64,000 bases of DNA. Origin: Dendrophyllia cribrosa. Taxonomy: Eukaryota; Cnidaria; Anthozoa; Scleractinia; Dendrophylliidae. The translations under genes were made by a program, and so were the position numbers. The number at the start of each line of letters is the position of its first letter. Position 1 is the stretch's first letter. The notes beneath the pieces were generated by a model. That model was not told the origin of the DNA and did not search any database. It was given only the letters and a program-made list of their open reading frames with translations. The stretch spans positions 33,230,434 to 33,294,433 of the forward strand of contig JAJLRJ010000006.1 in the NCBI GenBank assembly GCA_024195265.1. Reading direction: 5' to 3'. Of the stretch, positions 1-12,228 are shown piece by piece.

Positions 1-3000
1 CCACGCATGTCAAAGCTTGGATGTTGAAAACTATCATCAATGCTCCATCGCAGACTCCAAATACCAAGGCATAAGCAACAAGCGGTGCGTAATTATGAAC
101 TAAAGTGACAAGAATCATCGAGATACCATTGATAAACGTAACGCTTTGTAAGATATACCAGTTGTTCAACCGTTTGATGGAACACAAAAAACCGGTTGCA
201 AAGCGCCCAATGGAAACGGTGACTCCGAGACAGAGAACAAGCCTTGACGATGCGTCAGAGGAAATCCCTAGATCTTGAGCGTATTTCACCTGTATGAAGT
301 AAATGCAACAATTACTATGATTCGGGGATTTTTGCTCGTCCAAGAGTGCATCCACGTAGACCCATGGGCAGTTAGTCGGGGCGGAACGAGGTAAAAACCC
401 GGCAAAATTCGGCGCGACGACAGTTGCCGTGTATAACTATTTACCTCGTTCCCCCACGACAAACTACCGTATCGAGTGTCAACTCGATCCATTGACTATT
501 AACTCTCTATAACGCGGTCACCTCTCTAAAGTAAGAGCTGGTCCCGAAGGAGACTTGAGACAGTTCACTGTATAACAAGCAGTCAAATGCCTGGGAATTC
601 AGTGCCCAAGGGAGATATTGAAGTTTCCATTTCGTTGGAGCACAAGTTTCATTTTTGTATTTCGTGAAGTCATGACCAATTGTTCCTTTTGAATCAGACT
701 GGCCTGGCCAGTTGGTAGCTCGAGGGAGACGCGTGAAGTGCCGATACTCGCGAGTTCGAGAGACGCGAACCTCGCGAGCGTGGCGCTAAAAACGAGATCG
801 TATGCGGAGCAATTAAAAAGATGTCGTTATGTACTCGATCTCGTACTTTGATCTGAAAGTTCCCTGCCGGATCCCGGTAACCTCATTCCCAGGGTCTGTC
901 TTTTTTTGTCCCCTGGAGCCTGGGAATGACGTTCGCATGCTGACAGCATTCGTTTTGAAAACCGGGATTAACGCTCAATGCTTACCAAATGAACATAATT
1001 GGTGGCTCGTCCAAACATAAACAAAACTGCACTTGCTGCCAGCACAAGAAATCCAGGAACCTTCCACACTGAGCAATGACAATTAAAGCGTCTGGACCTC
1101 CCTTCGTGTCCCGACTCTTCATGCGGGAGTACTTCAGTACTGCTTACATTTTCTAGTTGTACCTCTGAATCATACAAAATACCGAAGAAGCTGTTAAGAA
1201 ACAGGAAACCTGCAACAATTCGCAATGTATTTCTCCAGTGAACAGCAGTGACAAGCAACTGAAGAACTTGACTAAGAGCCATAGTACCCAGACCTTGGCC
1301 AGCTGCTGCGATTCCAAGCGCAATTGATTGTCGTTTGTCAAAACTGTTTTTAACGACTACTATACTTGACACAACAACACAGCCTCCTCCAATGCCTAGA
1401 ACACCATAACAAACGTACAAAAGGATCAGACTTTCTGCAAATGAAGCCACAGTTAAACTGAGTCCGCATGTCAGACACCCGACCATGGACACCACTCGAC
1501 AACCAAAGCGATTGATGAGAGAACCTGCAAACGGACCAACAGCAAAAACGAAGGCGACCGAGAGAGAACCAATCCAAGCTGAAAAAAAAAAAACATTTGT
1601 TACATTCAGTTGGCAATGTACATTATTGCTTAGCCAGTTACCAAAATAAAAACAGTATTTATGTATATGTAATTATGTAGCTAGTGACTCGGCGCATAGT
1701 TAATAAAGTTCAATGGTTATGAAACCTAAGAAATGCCTTTGTTCAATGTTTTTGTTATCGTTTTTCGGCCTTGACCATGTACAACCACAATAGATGTCGA
1801 CCTATTGTTCGAGCAACTGACCAATAGAAATGGTGCTATTAAGTTGTTCAGTCATAGCGTGTGATCAAAGATGTGCATGGTCAAGTACGGTTCAACATAA
1901 ATTGTAGCGCCTTTGTTATCGCCATTGAAGTCTGCAAGGTTTCACAACCAGTCTCTCGATCAACTATGCTCGGCGCTACAAACATTTGGTATATACCATT
2001 TGTTAGAGCAGTTTTCAATTGTGTGTCGTAAAACCAAAACCAAAGTAATTACTCTGACCAATCACAGCAGTCGTAAACAATCCAATGAACCAATAAGAGC
2101 TCGAAGCAATTTCATGTCGGCGGCGCCAAGCGCGGGAAAACGCGTGCGAGCAAGTCACGATTGGTTTTGGTTTTACTTCTGATTTTTCGAGAAAGTGGCG
2201 TGAGGTTTTTTAGCCAATCACAAAGCGTAGCAATGCAAAACCAAAGCAATTGTGCAATTACTTTCGACACTCAATTGAAAACTGCTCTAGTACGGACAAC
2301 AACAATAATTAACTTTGGTTCAGAAAAAGAAACAAATCCAACAATGTTAACAATATTAAATATTTGCACCTGCAAACTACTGTAGCTAAAAGAGCTGTAG
2401 CTACTGTAGATAAAAGGCGTGGCAAATTAAATACTTTCGAGTAATTCAATGTTCAATACCGTAAATGCTCCAATTAGCGGCCAGCTTTAAGGCTAAAATT
2501 ATCAAATAAGCGCCTCCCCAACTCTCTCCCATGTACCACACACACAGATTTGTGTTTCTTCTGAAAGATGTGTTCCAATAGCCCTTATCGTAGATGAGTA
2601 CGCCACGCCAACATATCAGCGGTTTCTCACTTTCTTGACCCTATAGTCTCGTTTTGATGTTTACGCTCATCGTCGTCAGAGGTTCTCGTAAACATCAAAA
2701 CGAGACTATAGGGTCAAGAAAGCGAGAAACCGCTGATATGTTGGCGTGGCGTACTCATTTACGATAAGGGCCATTTTTCTATTTAATGTGACAGTTTGTG
2801 TTCACTTAAAATAAAGACAATGTCATATTGAGGCTGAAATTTGAAACACGAAATAAGCGCCCCCTTCGAATTAGCGCCGATCCCCCTCTCGACTCAGAAA
2901 ATTAAATAAATAAGGGCCCCGAACGCTAATTCGAGCGTAATTACAGTATCACGATATAACAGATGCCTGTCTAGTAATTTATTTGCTTACGTTCATGTAA

Positions 3001-6000
3001 CAAGCCTTATCATTACATTGAACTATTATTACAATCAGAACTATCGGCAGCCAGTACTCTATTTAGATTAAGATTCTTTACTTCATACATGTATGTGAAC
3101 TGTTTTACACAAGTACAAATAAAGGATGTTGTTGTTGTTGTCAGTTAAACAATTTAGAGCTAAACAGATGTGATTTATATGAACGTGGTTTGTTCTTTGG
3201 AGTGTAACATGCAAGAATTACGGCTGATTTCTTTGGAATACCATAGGAATCTGTTGGGAGAGTCGAAACCAACTGATAAAGCAAGCCAGGTAGATGATCA
3301 ACAAAGGTAAAATTCACGGTGGAGGGAGAAGACTGGGTAGGGGTAATCCCTGACAAAATTCAAAGCGGCAGGGGCAATCATCCTACTGACATTAAGATTT
3401 AAAATTCAATATTTGGTACCAGTATAAGGTAAAAACACAAATACTGTATGGTAGCATTCACATTTCAGAAAGAACTGAAGCCATGCCCACAAAACATGAT
3501 TCTGAAGCTTTAAGTTGAAGGACTGAGGGCATAACTGACCTATGTCGAATTTTAGGCCTTTCTAATTTTTTCTCATTCAGATTTGCCTCATTTTTGGCAT
3601 GTGACCTACAAATTTATTGCAAAACATTGTACATGACTCGAAATGTTCCTGACCCCAAATGATCCCCAACACACTGACCCGAAATAATACCCAAGGAATT
3701 ATAGGAATGGAATCAGGAATGGATGAAGTTGCAGTCCTGAGGATGATGCCAGAATTAATACTAAAATGAAGTAGATTAAAGAAATGCTGACTCAAATTGT
3801 TTGAAGTGTTCATGTATTTATTAATTTTGAACAATTTATTATTAACTCACTTTTTAAACCAATTTTCAAGAAACTTTAAGAGTTCTTGGCTCATTCTATT
3901 CTGTTTTTTTTTTACCAATTATTGGTAAAAAACAGAATAGAATGAGCCAAGTTGAAAACCATGCGGTTGGCGACATTGTTGTCTCCGACTGATCTTCCGG
4001 TAAAAAGTCAACCATAACAGCAGACTAGGACGAGAGAAGAATGAAACTGATATCATTTGAGTACCACAGTTAATAACTTCTGTCTTGGTATAATCATGGC
4101 CCAATGGCCTCCACATTATTACGGAAAAGTTGGAGTCCAGGCAACTTAGTGATATTAACTAAAAATAACTTGTTCAGTTGATTAGCCATTTTTGGAGCTG
4201 AAACTATTTAAAACTCTTTCATTTTATTCCTGGGACAGAAACATCATCCCATTCCATTCCTAAAATTCCTTTGGGATCATTTCCGGGTCAGTGTGAAAAA
4301 GTTTGGAGATTATTTGGGGTCGGGGATCATTTCGGGTCATGTTTAGTTCTTTTGGGGATCATTTGGAGTTCGGGTATCATTTGGGGTCAGAGACTCAGAG
4401 TGTGCTTATTTCACGAGTCAACTTTAGCCAGAGTCAAGTTCTAGTCATGAGTTTACGTGTCAAATTAAATAATGTAGATATTTTCTTGCCAACAGCAATA
4501 ATTTATTGTGCAGCTGTTTTCGGCAATTCTATATATGTAATAATTATTGTTAATTGTTATTTGTAGTTATCTCTTTATAATGCAATAAAAAAAAGTTCTA
4601 GTCATGAGTCAACTTCAAGTCAAGTTTAAATTTTTTTTTCCTCTTTATTTTTTCTTGATGCTTTTTTATTATAATTACTGTTGTCAGTCTAAATGGTCTC
4701 ACAGTGGTAAATGGCCTGAAAAAAACCCAACAACAATCATTTGAGATATTAAAGACAAAAGCTTAATTTTATTCATACCCTTTCGTGGTCTTCAATTTGC
4801 TATCTGTACGGGAGTTCAGAATTTTCGTAGAATTTCCATGTAATCACTTATTCTTGCTGATCCAAAATATTATATCTTTGTTTAGATATATTAAGTGATT
4901 GTAGTGAGCGTTGATTTGGTTCAGACTAATTTGCTCAGTCTGTGTATACAACGTGAACAACCAGCTCATTTCCCGACACTTAGGCCCTATTTATATGGTC
5001 TCGGGTACCCGAGACAACCCTCCCGCTAGAGAAAACTTTACGGAGCGTTTATATGGAGTTGCGAGCTGTAACAGCTGTCCCCTTTAGCACACCAGTCTCT
5101 CTTGGAACGGCTAGGCCAGGTTACATATTGGACAAAATGGTGGACCACAGGAAAGGATAAGCAATCAATATTGTGTTTTTTACTTTCCATCTGACCGCAG
5201 TATTCAGTATTGTTGATGACAGTTGATATTTTTTCTTTGGATGCCATTTTTTTTGCATGTTTGGTCTCCGCTGACTTAAAACACACGGGTTCCAGGGACA
5301 ATTTGAGCCATCTTGTCTCAGGTAGGAAAGCCAAAGTGTTTATATGAGAAAAAGTTGTCCCACCTGCCAGAGTTACCCTACCTGCCGAGGCGAGACAACT
5401 TGCCCACCCAAGTAATGTCTCACTCCCCAAGACGAGTTCGTGATTCTCATGTAAACGGTTGGTTGAATTTTTCAAAGAAGTAAGTGAAAAGTTAGCTCGG
5501 CCAGGTTAACTCGGGGGAGGGTTGTCTCGGATAACCGAGAGCATATAAATGGGCCCTTTGAATTTGTTCACACATGAACTCACGCGTAATGTCACACAAA
5601 CTCTTGTTCAAAGACGGGACTAAAAGTAGTTTGAATAATCGCAAAATCATTTTTTACAAACTCTGTTGCATGTAAAGATGTAATATTATGAATGAGGTAC
5701 AGAAATATTACTTCGCGATTATTCAACCTACTTTTAGTAGTACTTCTTCGAACGAGAGGTTGCGTGACAACCATGAGTTCAGTCATGTGAAAACAAATTT
5801 CGCAAAATGAGTCGTTCGCGTAGTGTATATGTACACAGAGTGAGACTGAGAGAACTAGTCTAAACCAAATCAACTCTCACTAGAATCGCATCTAAACAAA
5901 GACATAATATTTTGGGTTGGCAAGAATATGTGACTACATGGAAATTCTACTCTGGACTCCCGTACGAAATTATAGCAAATAGGTGGTTTGCAATCAATCT

Positions 6001-6723
6001 CTAGAGACATAGATAACAATAGTGAAACAAACAAATGCTGGTGGACGAACAAAAGGAGCTAATGAGAGAACTACATGTATTGTTTATGTCCACCAGCATG
6101 GCGGCGATGACGTAACATGAAAACCACCTGGGGTGCGAATAAAAAATAAGCTTTGTATTAAACATCTTAAATTATTATTTCTTTCCGACTGTTTACCACT
6201 GTGACTGTGTGAGGCCATTTAGGCAACAAGAATTATAATAAAAAAAGCATCGAGAAAAAAAGGGAAAAATATATTTTTTTAAAACTTAGCTTGACTTGAA
6301 CTTGACTCGTGACTCCAACTTGGGGTCTTACTTCGTGTACCGCACAGATGACGTAAAACAATAGGAAACATTGTTTTCGGTCATTGTTTTTGGGTAAAAG
6401 AACTTTGATGAAGCAGTTTCCTTTTGTTTTACGTCATTTGTGTCCCTTTACACGAATTGACACGGGCTCGTGTACATCCTTTGCCAAATCAATTCAACTG
6501 ATTCAATTGGAAACTCTAACTAGTGTTGTTTACCTGTGCGTTCTCTGCTTTCTTTAAAATAATCTATGAACACGGGTAAAAGTACTCCAAAGCTGAAGAT
6601 GAGTCCGGCAGTGAAAGCCAGATTCGTACCAGCACCAAGGCAAACAAACCAGGCCCACATACTGTCCTTTTTGTGAGATGGATGGCCATCGCAGCAGCAT
6701 TTACATACTACACAGAGTGACAT
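1..6723 (-). CDS. Monocarboxylate transporter-like MFS protein (3' part outside the window)
   Basis: Three exons are visible: exon 1 6723-6534, exon 2 1578-986 and exon 3 289-1, which continues beyond the left edge. Donor and acceptor dinucleotides are GT/AG and the phases (1, then 0) join in frame. Exon 1 starts MSLCVVCKC and carries the first membrane segment, ending in the SRERTG loop. Exon 2 carries the AWIGSL start of the next segment, NRFGCR, GVLGIGGG and AAGQGLGT motifs and several hydrophobic segments, then a hydrophilic loop. Exon 3 begins VKYAQDLGI and includes GRFATGFLC. This is the MCT/SLC16-like arrangement of the major facilitator superfamily, a plasma-membrane carrier of monocarboxylates or similar solutes; the substrate cannot be read from sequence. 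It is paralogous to the plus-strand transporter at 38446-55766 and has the same exon phases. Its long intron 1 is full of TIR elements. Confidence 0.82.
290..985. other. Intron 2 of the minus-strand transporter
   Basis: About 700 bases between the GT donor next to 986 and the AG acceptor next to 289. Short open frames occur on both strands but none has family features. I see no recognisable element. Confidence 0.6.
1696..1968. mobile_element. hAT-like MITE, copy 1
   Basis: A 273-bp non-coding element with inverted ends (ATAGTTAAT at the left, AACTATG at the right), flanked by the identical 8-mer CTCGGCGC at 1688-1695 and 1969-1976. Related copies lie at 14409-14684 and 57976-58265, each with its own 8-bp duplication. 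An 8-bp duplication fits hAT-type transposition. Assignment rests on duplication length and end structure only. Confidence 0.75.
2006..2287. mobile_element. TA-flanked MITE (GAGCAGTTTTCAATTG ends), copy 1
   Basis: A 282-bp element with inverted ends GAGCAGTTTTCAATTG, flanked by TA on both sides. The interior contains ATTGGTTTTGGTTTTAC-type inverted segments. The copy at 15865-16146 has exactly the same length. TA flanks fit a Tc1/mariner-type origin. Open frames inside are not genes. Confidence 0.75.
2578..2773. repeat. Near-perfect fold-back element
   Basis: The arms starting GCCCTTATCGTA and ending TACGATAAGGGC are near-perfect inverted copies of about 80 bases around a short loop near 2670. 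It would form a long hairpin. Its AGCCC-type end resembles the AT-flanked elements at 32400 and 30164. Confidence 0.8.
3630..4390. repeat. TIR element with GGGGATCATTTGG-type arms
   Basis: The segment around 3640-3720 (CCCCAAATGATCCCC, ATTCCTATAATTCC-like words) is the imperfect reverse complement of 4246-4345. Between them lies a separate perfect hairpin at 3886-3957 built on TTGGCTCATTCTATTCTG. Nothing coding is seen. Confidence 0.55.
4585..6325. mobile_element. Large TIR element with nested TIR elements
   Basis: The arm at about 4590-4960 is the imperfect reverse complement of about 5835-6320. Shared words include CGGGAGTYCAGA, GAATTTCCATGTA and TTTACCACTGTGA. Nested inside are a second TIR element at 4982-5560 (ends GGCCC..TTTATATG with GAGACAACCCTCCC), a hairpin at 5621-5738 (CTAAAAGTAG ends) and a small hairpin near 6030-6100 (ATGCTGGTGGAC). 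A further hairpin at 6335-6453 carries GATGACGTAAAACAA arms. No transposase is recognisable, so this is probably non-autonomous. Confidence 0.55.
4982..5560. mobile_element. Nested TIR element, GAGACAACCCTCCC ends
   Basis: About 580 bp with inverted ends containing TTTATATG, CTCGG and GAGACAACCCTCCC. It lies between the two arms of the larger inverted element. The 145-aa open frame inside on the minus strand has no family features and is not called as a gene. Confidence 0.65.
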
Positions 6724-7117
6724 GATATGTTGCTCGCCAACGGCGTGTAACTACCAGTTTACAGGTCACAATAATGATTACAAAGTAAGCAAGCAATTAC
6801 GGCCGCCAACTCGGCCGCCATTGTTGCTCATTGCGTGATGCATGAAATCTCAGTTCCAGTCTCTTTTGAAGGCAAAAATGGTTATGTAACACAACTCATC
6901 GGGCTGGCTTGTTGCCAAGCCTGCCCGATAAAAAATGAACGCTGTTTCGTAGTCACTTATTGACACAAACACTATGTATTATAGTACAAACTCTATGTAT
7001 TCTTACAATCTAAGAAACTCAACACATAATCATATGAAAATGATGGGGTGCTCTTTTAGAATTTCGTTAGATGGGAATGGTCGGACAAGTATTTTTATCG
7101 TTAAGAGCTACTAATTG

Positions 7118-8306
7118 GCCACTCCGAAAAATACCATAATAATCTTTCATGTGCAGGCTCAGCCTCGCCGGGGTGTAATTATTCAAGTCTCCTTTGTTAA
7201 AATGGCACAATGGAATTCAGAGTACATGAAGGAATGCTAGGACGTAGCATTGTGTCTTCGCATACAAATGTGCACCGTATGCAAATTGCCACGAAGTTGA
7301 AGCATAGCACGTGCAGTTCGTGCTGAAAACAAAAGAAATTGGAAAAATGAGGCTTAGGGCCGATTCGCACTAGCGGACAAATTTTGTAACAATTTGTAGA
7401 TTTCTTCATTAACGTGTCACTTGTTACAGAAAACAAGTGCGAATACGTTTTTTGAGACCTAGAACTTGTCCAACAATTCAGGAAAACAAAGAAGCAGTTG
7501 TCTTATGATTGGTCAGCGTTGGACGCGCGATACATTTTGTCAAACAATCGCAAAAACAAGTGCGAACGACTTGTTGGACAAGTGCAAATTTTGTCAAAAC
7601 GGACAAATCTTCAAAGGGGCCGTTGTCCTGCCTCAAGGCAGGACAATTCATGACAAGTCGCATTCCAATGCCCCTCGTAATGCCAGATAACAATACGTTG
7701 TTGATTGGCTATTGTGTTTGGTCTGGATTGTACTAAAAAACAACACGCGAAATTTCGTCCTTTGCCCATTTATCATAGTCCCGCTTAACGCTTCGTGGAC
7801 GATTGTGTGGCGTTAACATCTGTTAAACGCCACTTGCTTCATAACTTGCCGAGGTGACGTCGTGGAAGGATGGTAATACCGGGATTGGAACAAGAGAATG
7901 CGGAGGGAACCAGTTTGTGCCGATAAATGGACGGGAAAAATAATAGTTTTCTTGCGACATTTTCCCCGCATGAGCACAAAAACATCAGTACACGCGCACT
8001 TCAAATGCAAATCGTTTTAACATTTTTCACCACGTGGACCTGCCTGCATATTTGATGTTTGCTCAAGACGACCGTGCCGAGAAATGTACATGGATGCCAG
8101 AAGCACGTGCAGAGCTATTGTACTGATAATTATACCTTTTGTTTTCTTCAAAATGTCTCTGACTTGTCGCGACAATTTTGTTTTTGTCAAAAATGTCATG
8201 ACATTTCAAACTTGTCCGCTAGTGCGAATCGGCCCTTACATCAAGTACCACCCAAACCTGCACTTTAAAGGGTATTATGGTATTTTTAATAGTTTCTGGA
8301 GTGGGC
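7118..8306. mobile_element. TIR element (GCCACTCC ends, AATTG duplication)
   Basis: Inverted ends GCCACTCCGAAAAATACC and its counterpart ending GGAGTGGGC, flanked by AATTG at 7113-7117 and 8307-8311. The paralogous repeat near 18390 has a single AATTG and no element, which confirms the borders. Of its 1189 bp, 879 bp is a second nested element. The superfamily is unassigned. Confidence 0.82.
7357..8235. mobile_element. PIF/Harbinger-like MITE nested in another TIR element
   Basis: An 879-bp element with inverted ends GGGCCGATTCGCACTAGCGG, flanked by TTA at 7354-7356 and 8236-8238. A 3-bp TTA duplication is the hallmark of PIF/Harbinger-type transposition. The open frames inside are not conserved-looking, and no transposase is seen. 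Confidence 0.8.
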
Positions 8307-9179
8307 AATTGTAAATTTTATGTGGAAGTCTCCACCCCCCCCCCCCCCCCCCCCCCCCCCAAACCCGGATTTTAAAGATTTCAGCGTAGATAAGTTAATA
8401 TGTGGTGTAGGAGAAGTAAATGGGGATGTGCGTAGGCTAATAAATTGATTAAAAGGTTGTTTGTGTAAACGGTATTTGTTTAATAGCGGTGTGGGAGGAA
8501 AGCGTGAAGGGTGAATCGTCTTGTGAGCGTCGAAAGAACTTTCAAAAGACACTGACCTATTTCTAGTAGCTGGTATTAGTAGATTAAAAAGGGTGAAAGG
8601 CCCGTACGAAAAATAATAGCCTGACATAGCGAGAATCCGGCCTGAAGTGATTTTTACGGCGTGCATTGAACGAGACAAAGCGAGACACCAAATTGGTCTC
8701 GCTTTACGTCTAAAACGAGCCATTCTTCTTGGTGTCCTCCTCCGGGATTTTCAAGTGTTTTGGAGATTTGAGAGCAGATAAATTAATAGGAAGCATAGCT
8801 GTCGTTGATTCTTGCTGCGTAGGCTAAGAAATTGGTTGAAAGGTTGTTTATGTAACGTGTATTTGCTGTTTATAGTAATTTGATGGAATAATGAAACAAT
8901 TTTTGAGTTGATTAAGGGTTCTTGGCTTTCTTTTATTTTTGTCATAGCATAAGTTGCATTCGCTGTCTAGAAAGTTCTGAATTCTATTTTGGTTTAGACA
9001 TATCTCGCGATATATACCGGGGTCTGTGTTACGGTGATGCTTTATATATCTGTCATCGGTGACCCACGTGATCGAGAGTTACGGAATAAACGATTCTCAC
9101 CTTATTCAGGTCGCAACACGATAAATCTGTTTTTCCGGCCGATGGAAAGAAGTGAGAAGTAAATATAGTCTAGTAACTA

Positions 9180-10404
9180 GTAGTAATCATAGATTATAGT
9201 GCGTCTCCTTATCCCGTGGCACCTCGTCTTGACCTAGTACCTCAGTTTCATGAATTAATTCAGCCACTGTTTAAAAGGGCAATGTCGCGGGATATGTCAG
9301 GCAGGCAAAAATGCCGGGCCGTCATCAAACAAATTCACGCTATCGCCGTGGGATCGGGAAAAATCCTGCCGTGCTGTGTACTCCGAAAGGTCTCAGATTT
9401 TTCCGACATATAAATAATACATTTCTCTTGATTTCATTTCGGTTGTTTCTCCGATTCTGAAATCATACTGCTCAGTACATGTACTAATACCGGAACCGGA
9501 AATGAGAAATTTCTGAGGAAGCCTGAAAAAGTGCTCCCTTGATAAACTTCTTGGACACCGCGTTAATGGAGCATGAAATCGACGATTAAGTCATGCAACA
9601 TTCAACGTGAATTTCGCAGGATTTTTCGGATAAAATTACAACTACCAGTTGCAAATAAGACACAAGACTGTTGAATATAATTCCTTTATTAGCTAGACAA
9701 ATTTTAGTCACAAAACTGCGAAATCTTTAGTCGCAAATGCGCCCGATACAGGCGCAATTTCGAGCACTGTAAAGTTAATCTGCGTTCGCCTGGCGCAGCT
9801 GGTCAGTGAATTATTGCTACAAACATACAGCGAATTGCACCGTACCGTAGAACATCGCGAAGAACGACGTCGGTATTTAGGTGAAAGCTTCCCTAATCAG
9901 GCAGAGAACCACAGTAAAATCAAGATAGAACATTCAAAACATACCAGAACGGTAGCGAGGAAAATCCGATAACTTCTTGCTTGATTCCAAAGAGACCCAA
10001 CAACTTACTTGGTCCGGAAATGAACCTTCGTCCAATTTTTCCACTTCGTACTTTTAGTAGGCATTGAAATATTGAGCCGTACGATTCCAAAATCGGGAAA
10101 ATATCCGAAACTAAATCAAGACAAATAGATCATTCACATGTGACATTTCGGAACCCCAGCTCCCAAGGATGATGCCTAGCTGATTTCCACGCGCTGGGAA
10201 TGCTGGATACTATTCTGACGTTTCAAGATGGCGCAGATTTGGTACCGACACTTTTCTCGATTTGTTCCGCCTAGACGACGCGCTAAGCATGCTGGATACT
10301 ATTGTGACGTTTCAAGATGGCGCAGATTTGGTACCGACACTTTTCTCGATTCGTTCCGCCTAGCCGACAAGATTAGGAAGCGTCTCCTTCGTCGACGCAA
10401 AAAT
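9180..10404 (-). mobile_element. Helentron-like non-autonomous element, copy 1
   Basis: The insertion is present here but absent from the paralogous repeat near 19262, where the sequence reads straight through. A second copy in opposite orientation lies at 20229-21368. On the minus strand it starts GCGTCGACGAAGGAGACGC and ends ATTACTACTAG, with a short AATC-TAT-GATT hairpin just before the end. It is flanked by AA here (TT in element orientation) with no further duplication. TT insertion, a CTAG end and a 3' hairpin fit Helitron2/Helentron non-autonomous elements. It contains an internal tandem duplication of about 93 bp at 10205-10390. The open frames inside are not genes. Confidence 0.6.
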
Positions 10405-10839
10405 TCAGTTTTGGCTAGTAGATTTTGGCTTTCACTAGCCATTTTGCATTTTGGTTAGAGAAATGGTAATGAACCGGACGTAAAAAAACTGGAGATCATT
10501 TCCGATTAATCGTGAAGGCAAACACTAAAACATAGACTGTAAACGGAGGACGATTTTCCTTTTCTGTTAAAAAGCGACGAAGGAAAGAATGAAACTGCAT
10601 TGCGTTATAATTTGTTATGCGTAAAATCATGCGGATCGGAGCTTCAAGGCATGATCACGTTTCATTTAGCATAAACAAAGAGGTCAAGTCACCTACACGC
10701 GTTTTCCCAAACGAAAGTATCTTTCTTGTTCAAGAGTTTGAATAATTTTGAAATTGATTTGATTTCTATATTTACAAATTCAAAACAGGTTAAAACGGAG
10801 CACTGAATTAGGTCTGATTTTTTTTTTGTATTTTAAAGA

Positions 10840-10985
10840 TAACTTTAGCCTGTATAACAGGCGTTATTGGGGCGCTCAAGCGGGTTTTAGGTCGCGAGCG
10901 CGCAGCGCGAGACACGAGCGCGAAGCGCGAGACACGCACGGGGAGGGAAACTGAAAAAATAACGCCTGCAGACACGCTATTGTTC
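10840..10985. repeat. GC-rich GAGCGCG repeat block with inverted GCGTTAT ends
   Basis: A GC-rich block with repeated CGCGAGACACGAGCGCG words, flanked by ACAGGCGTTAT at the left and its inverse AATAACGCCTG at the right. It looks like a small TIR repeat. No duplication was identified. Confidence 0.45.
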
Positions 10986-11145
10986 GGTCTCTTCCGCCCA
11001 CACACACGCCCCCTAAAATTGACAGACAACAATCAGATATTCTCACAGGCATATAATTACGGCGGTGATTGTGTGGCGTCAGGCTCTGAAAAAGTTCTGG
11101 CTACGCCCATGGAACCTACGTAAAAAGCAGAGTATGACCCCGGGA

Positions 11146-12228
11146 GTATGACTAATATATTTTATTTAAATTTGCATTGTTGCTGTTAAAAGATTAATCT
11201 TGTCAATTCTGGCAAGTTTAGACTCATGAATTTACGCTTGTCTAAGGGCAACTAAGCAAATTAGAACGTGACGTCTACGTGAAATGCAAACAATTTCTAA
11301 ATCAAAGCCAATCATGTTATTTGCATCATAACACAAATAAGTTAACCTGAAACAACAATGAAAAATTAACTAACCCTTTCATCACTAAAAATGGCCATTC
11401 AATTTCAATTTCAAAGCTCCAAATTATTTTTGGGTCGGGATTTCACGAGTTGAAGTATGTGAAAGGGTAGGGATTTCACGAAGAATAGGAAATGGTAGCG
11501 AAAACACGAGTTGAAGCATAAAAGAAGGTAGGGAAAACTGCAATTTAAGTATTATAAAAAGGGCCTTTCAAAATATATCAAACAGACGCACGCAAAGGCT
11601 ATATGAAAGGGGTACCATTTTCAACGAAAGGTATATGAAAGGGGTACCTTTTCTGTCAAAAACGGTATATGAAAGGGTAAGGGTTTGGACCTCGGGGCGG
11701 AGCATCCCCGTACCAAACTTTGTTGAGTGCCCCCTCCCCCCCCCCCCCCCCCCCCCGGGTCAAATATCAACCACTGAAGCAGTTTTTCGCCTTGTTGTAC
11801 ATGTCTTTTAGAGTTGAATATAAGAACTACGGAAAAATTAGAGTATAACCAATATATTTTATTAAAATTTGCATTCTTGCTGTTAAAAGATTAATCTTGT
11901 CAATTCTGGCAAGTTTACACTAATAAATTTACGTTTGTCTTAGGGCAACTAAGCAAATTAGAACGTGCATGACGTCTACGTGAAATGCAAACAATTTCTA
12001 AATCAAAGCCAATCATGTTATTTGCATCATAACACAAATAAGTTAACCTGAAACAACAATGAAAAATTAACTAACCCTTTCATCACTAAAAGTGGCCAAG
12101 ATTCAATTTCAAAGCTCCAAATTATTTTTGGATCACATCCCAAACCAACCAACATTAGGTCAAATTCTGCTTCTCAATATCAACCACTGAAGCAGTTTCT
12201 TGCCTTGTTGTACTTGTCTTTTAGTGGA
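11146..12228 (+). repeat. Tandem duplication upstream of the GGT-like gene, one unit interrupted
   Basis: 11146-11432 matches 11843-12131, and 11760-11810 matches about 12176-12228. The two halves form a tandem duplication of roughly 700 bp immediately upstream of the GGT-like start codon. The first unit is interrupted at 11433-11759 by a GTATATGAAAGGG/poly-C repeat. If promoter elements lie here they have been doubled. Confidence 0.7.
11433..11759 (+). mobile_element. Poly-C-ended TATATGAAAGG element, left-truncated copy
   Basis: Contains the family's internal near-repeats (GGTATATGAAAGGGGTACC) and the right end GAGTGCCCCC running into about 28 C residues. The left end present in the copies at 24297 and 29212 is missing. 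Confidence 0.65.

Larger units (their letters stand above)
6898..10545. repeat. Dispersed repeat R, copy 1, interrupted by two insertions
   Basis: The segments 6898-7117, 8307-9178 and about 10405-10545 together match one continuous stretch at 18217-19400. Copy 1 is split by the elements at 7118-8306 and 9180-10404. The repeat begins with the hairpin CGGGCTGGCTTGTTGCCAAG and contains a poly-C tract at about 8334-8360. Copy 2 gives the pre-insertion sequence for both interruptions. The nature of repeat R itself is unknown. Confidence 0.7.

Noticed and set aside
5038..5475. 145-aa minus-strand open frame
   Set aside because: It lies wholly inside a TIR element and has no recognisable domain.
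8286..8723. 145-aa minus-strand open frame
   Set aside because: It spans the poly-C tract in repeat R. The paralogous copy at 18.4 kb does not preserve it.
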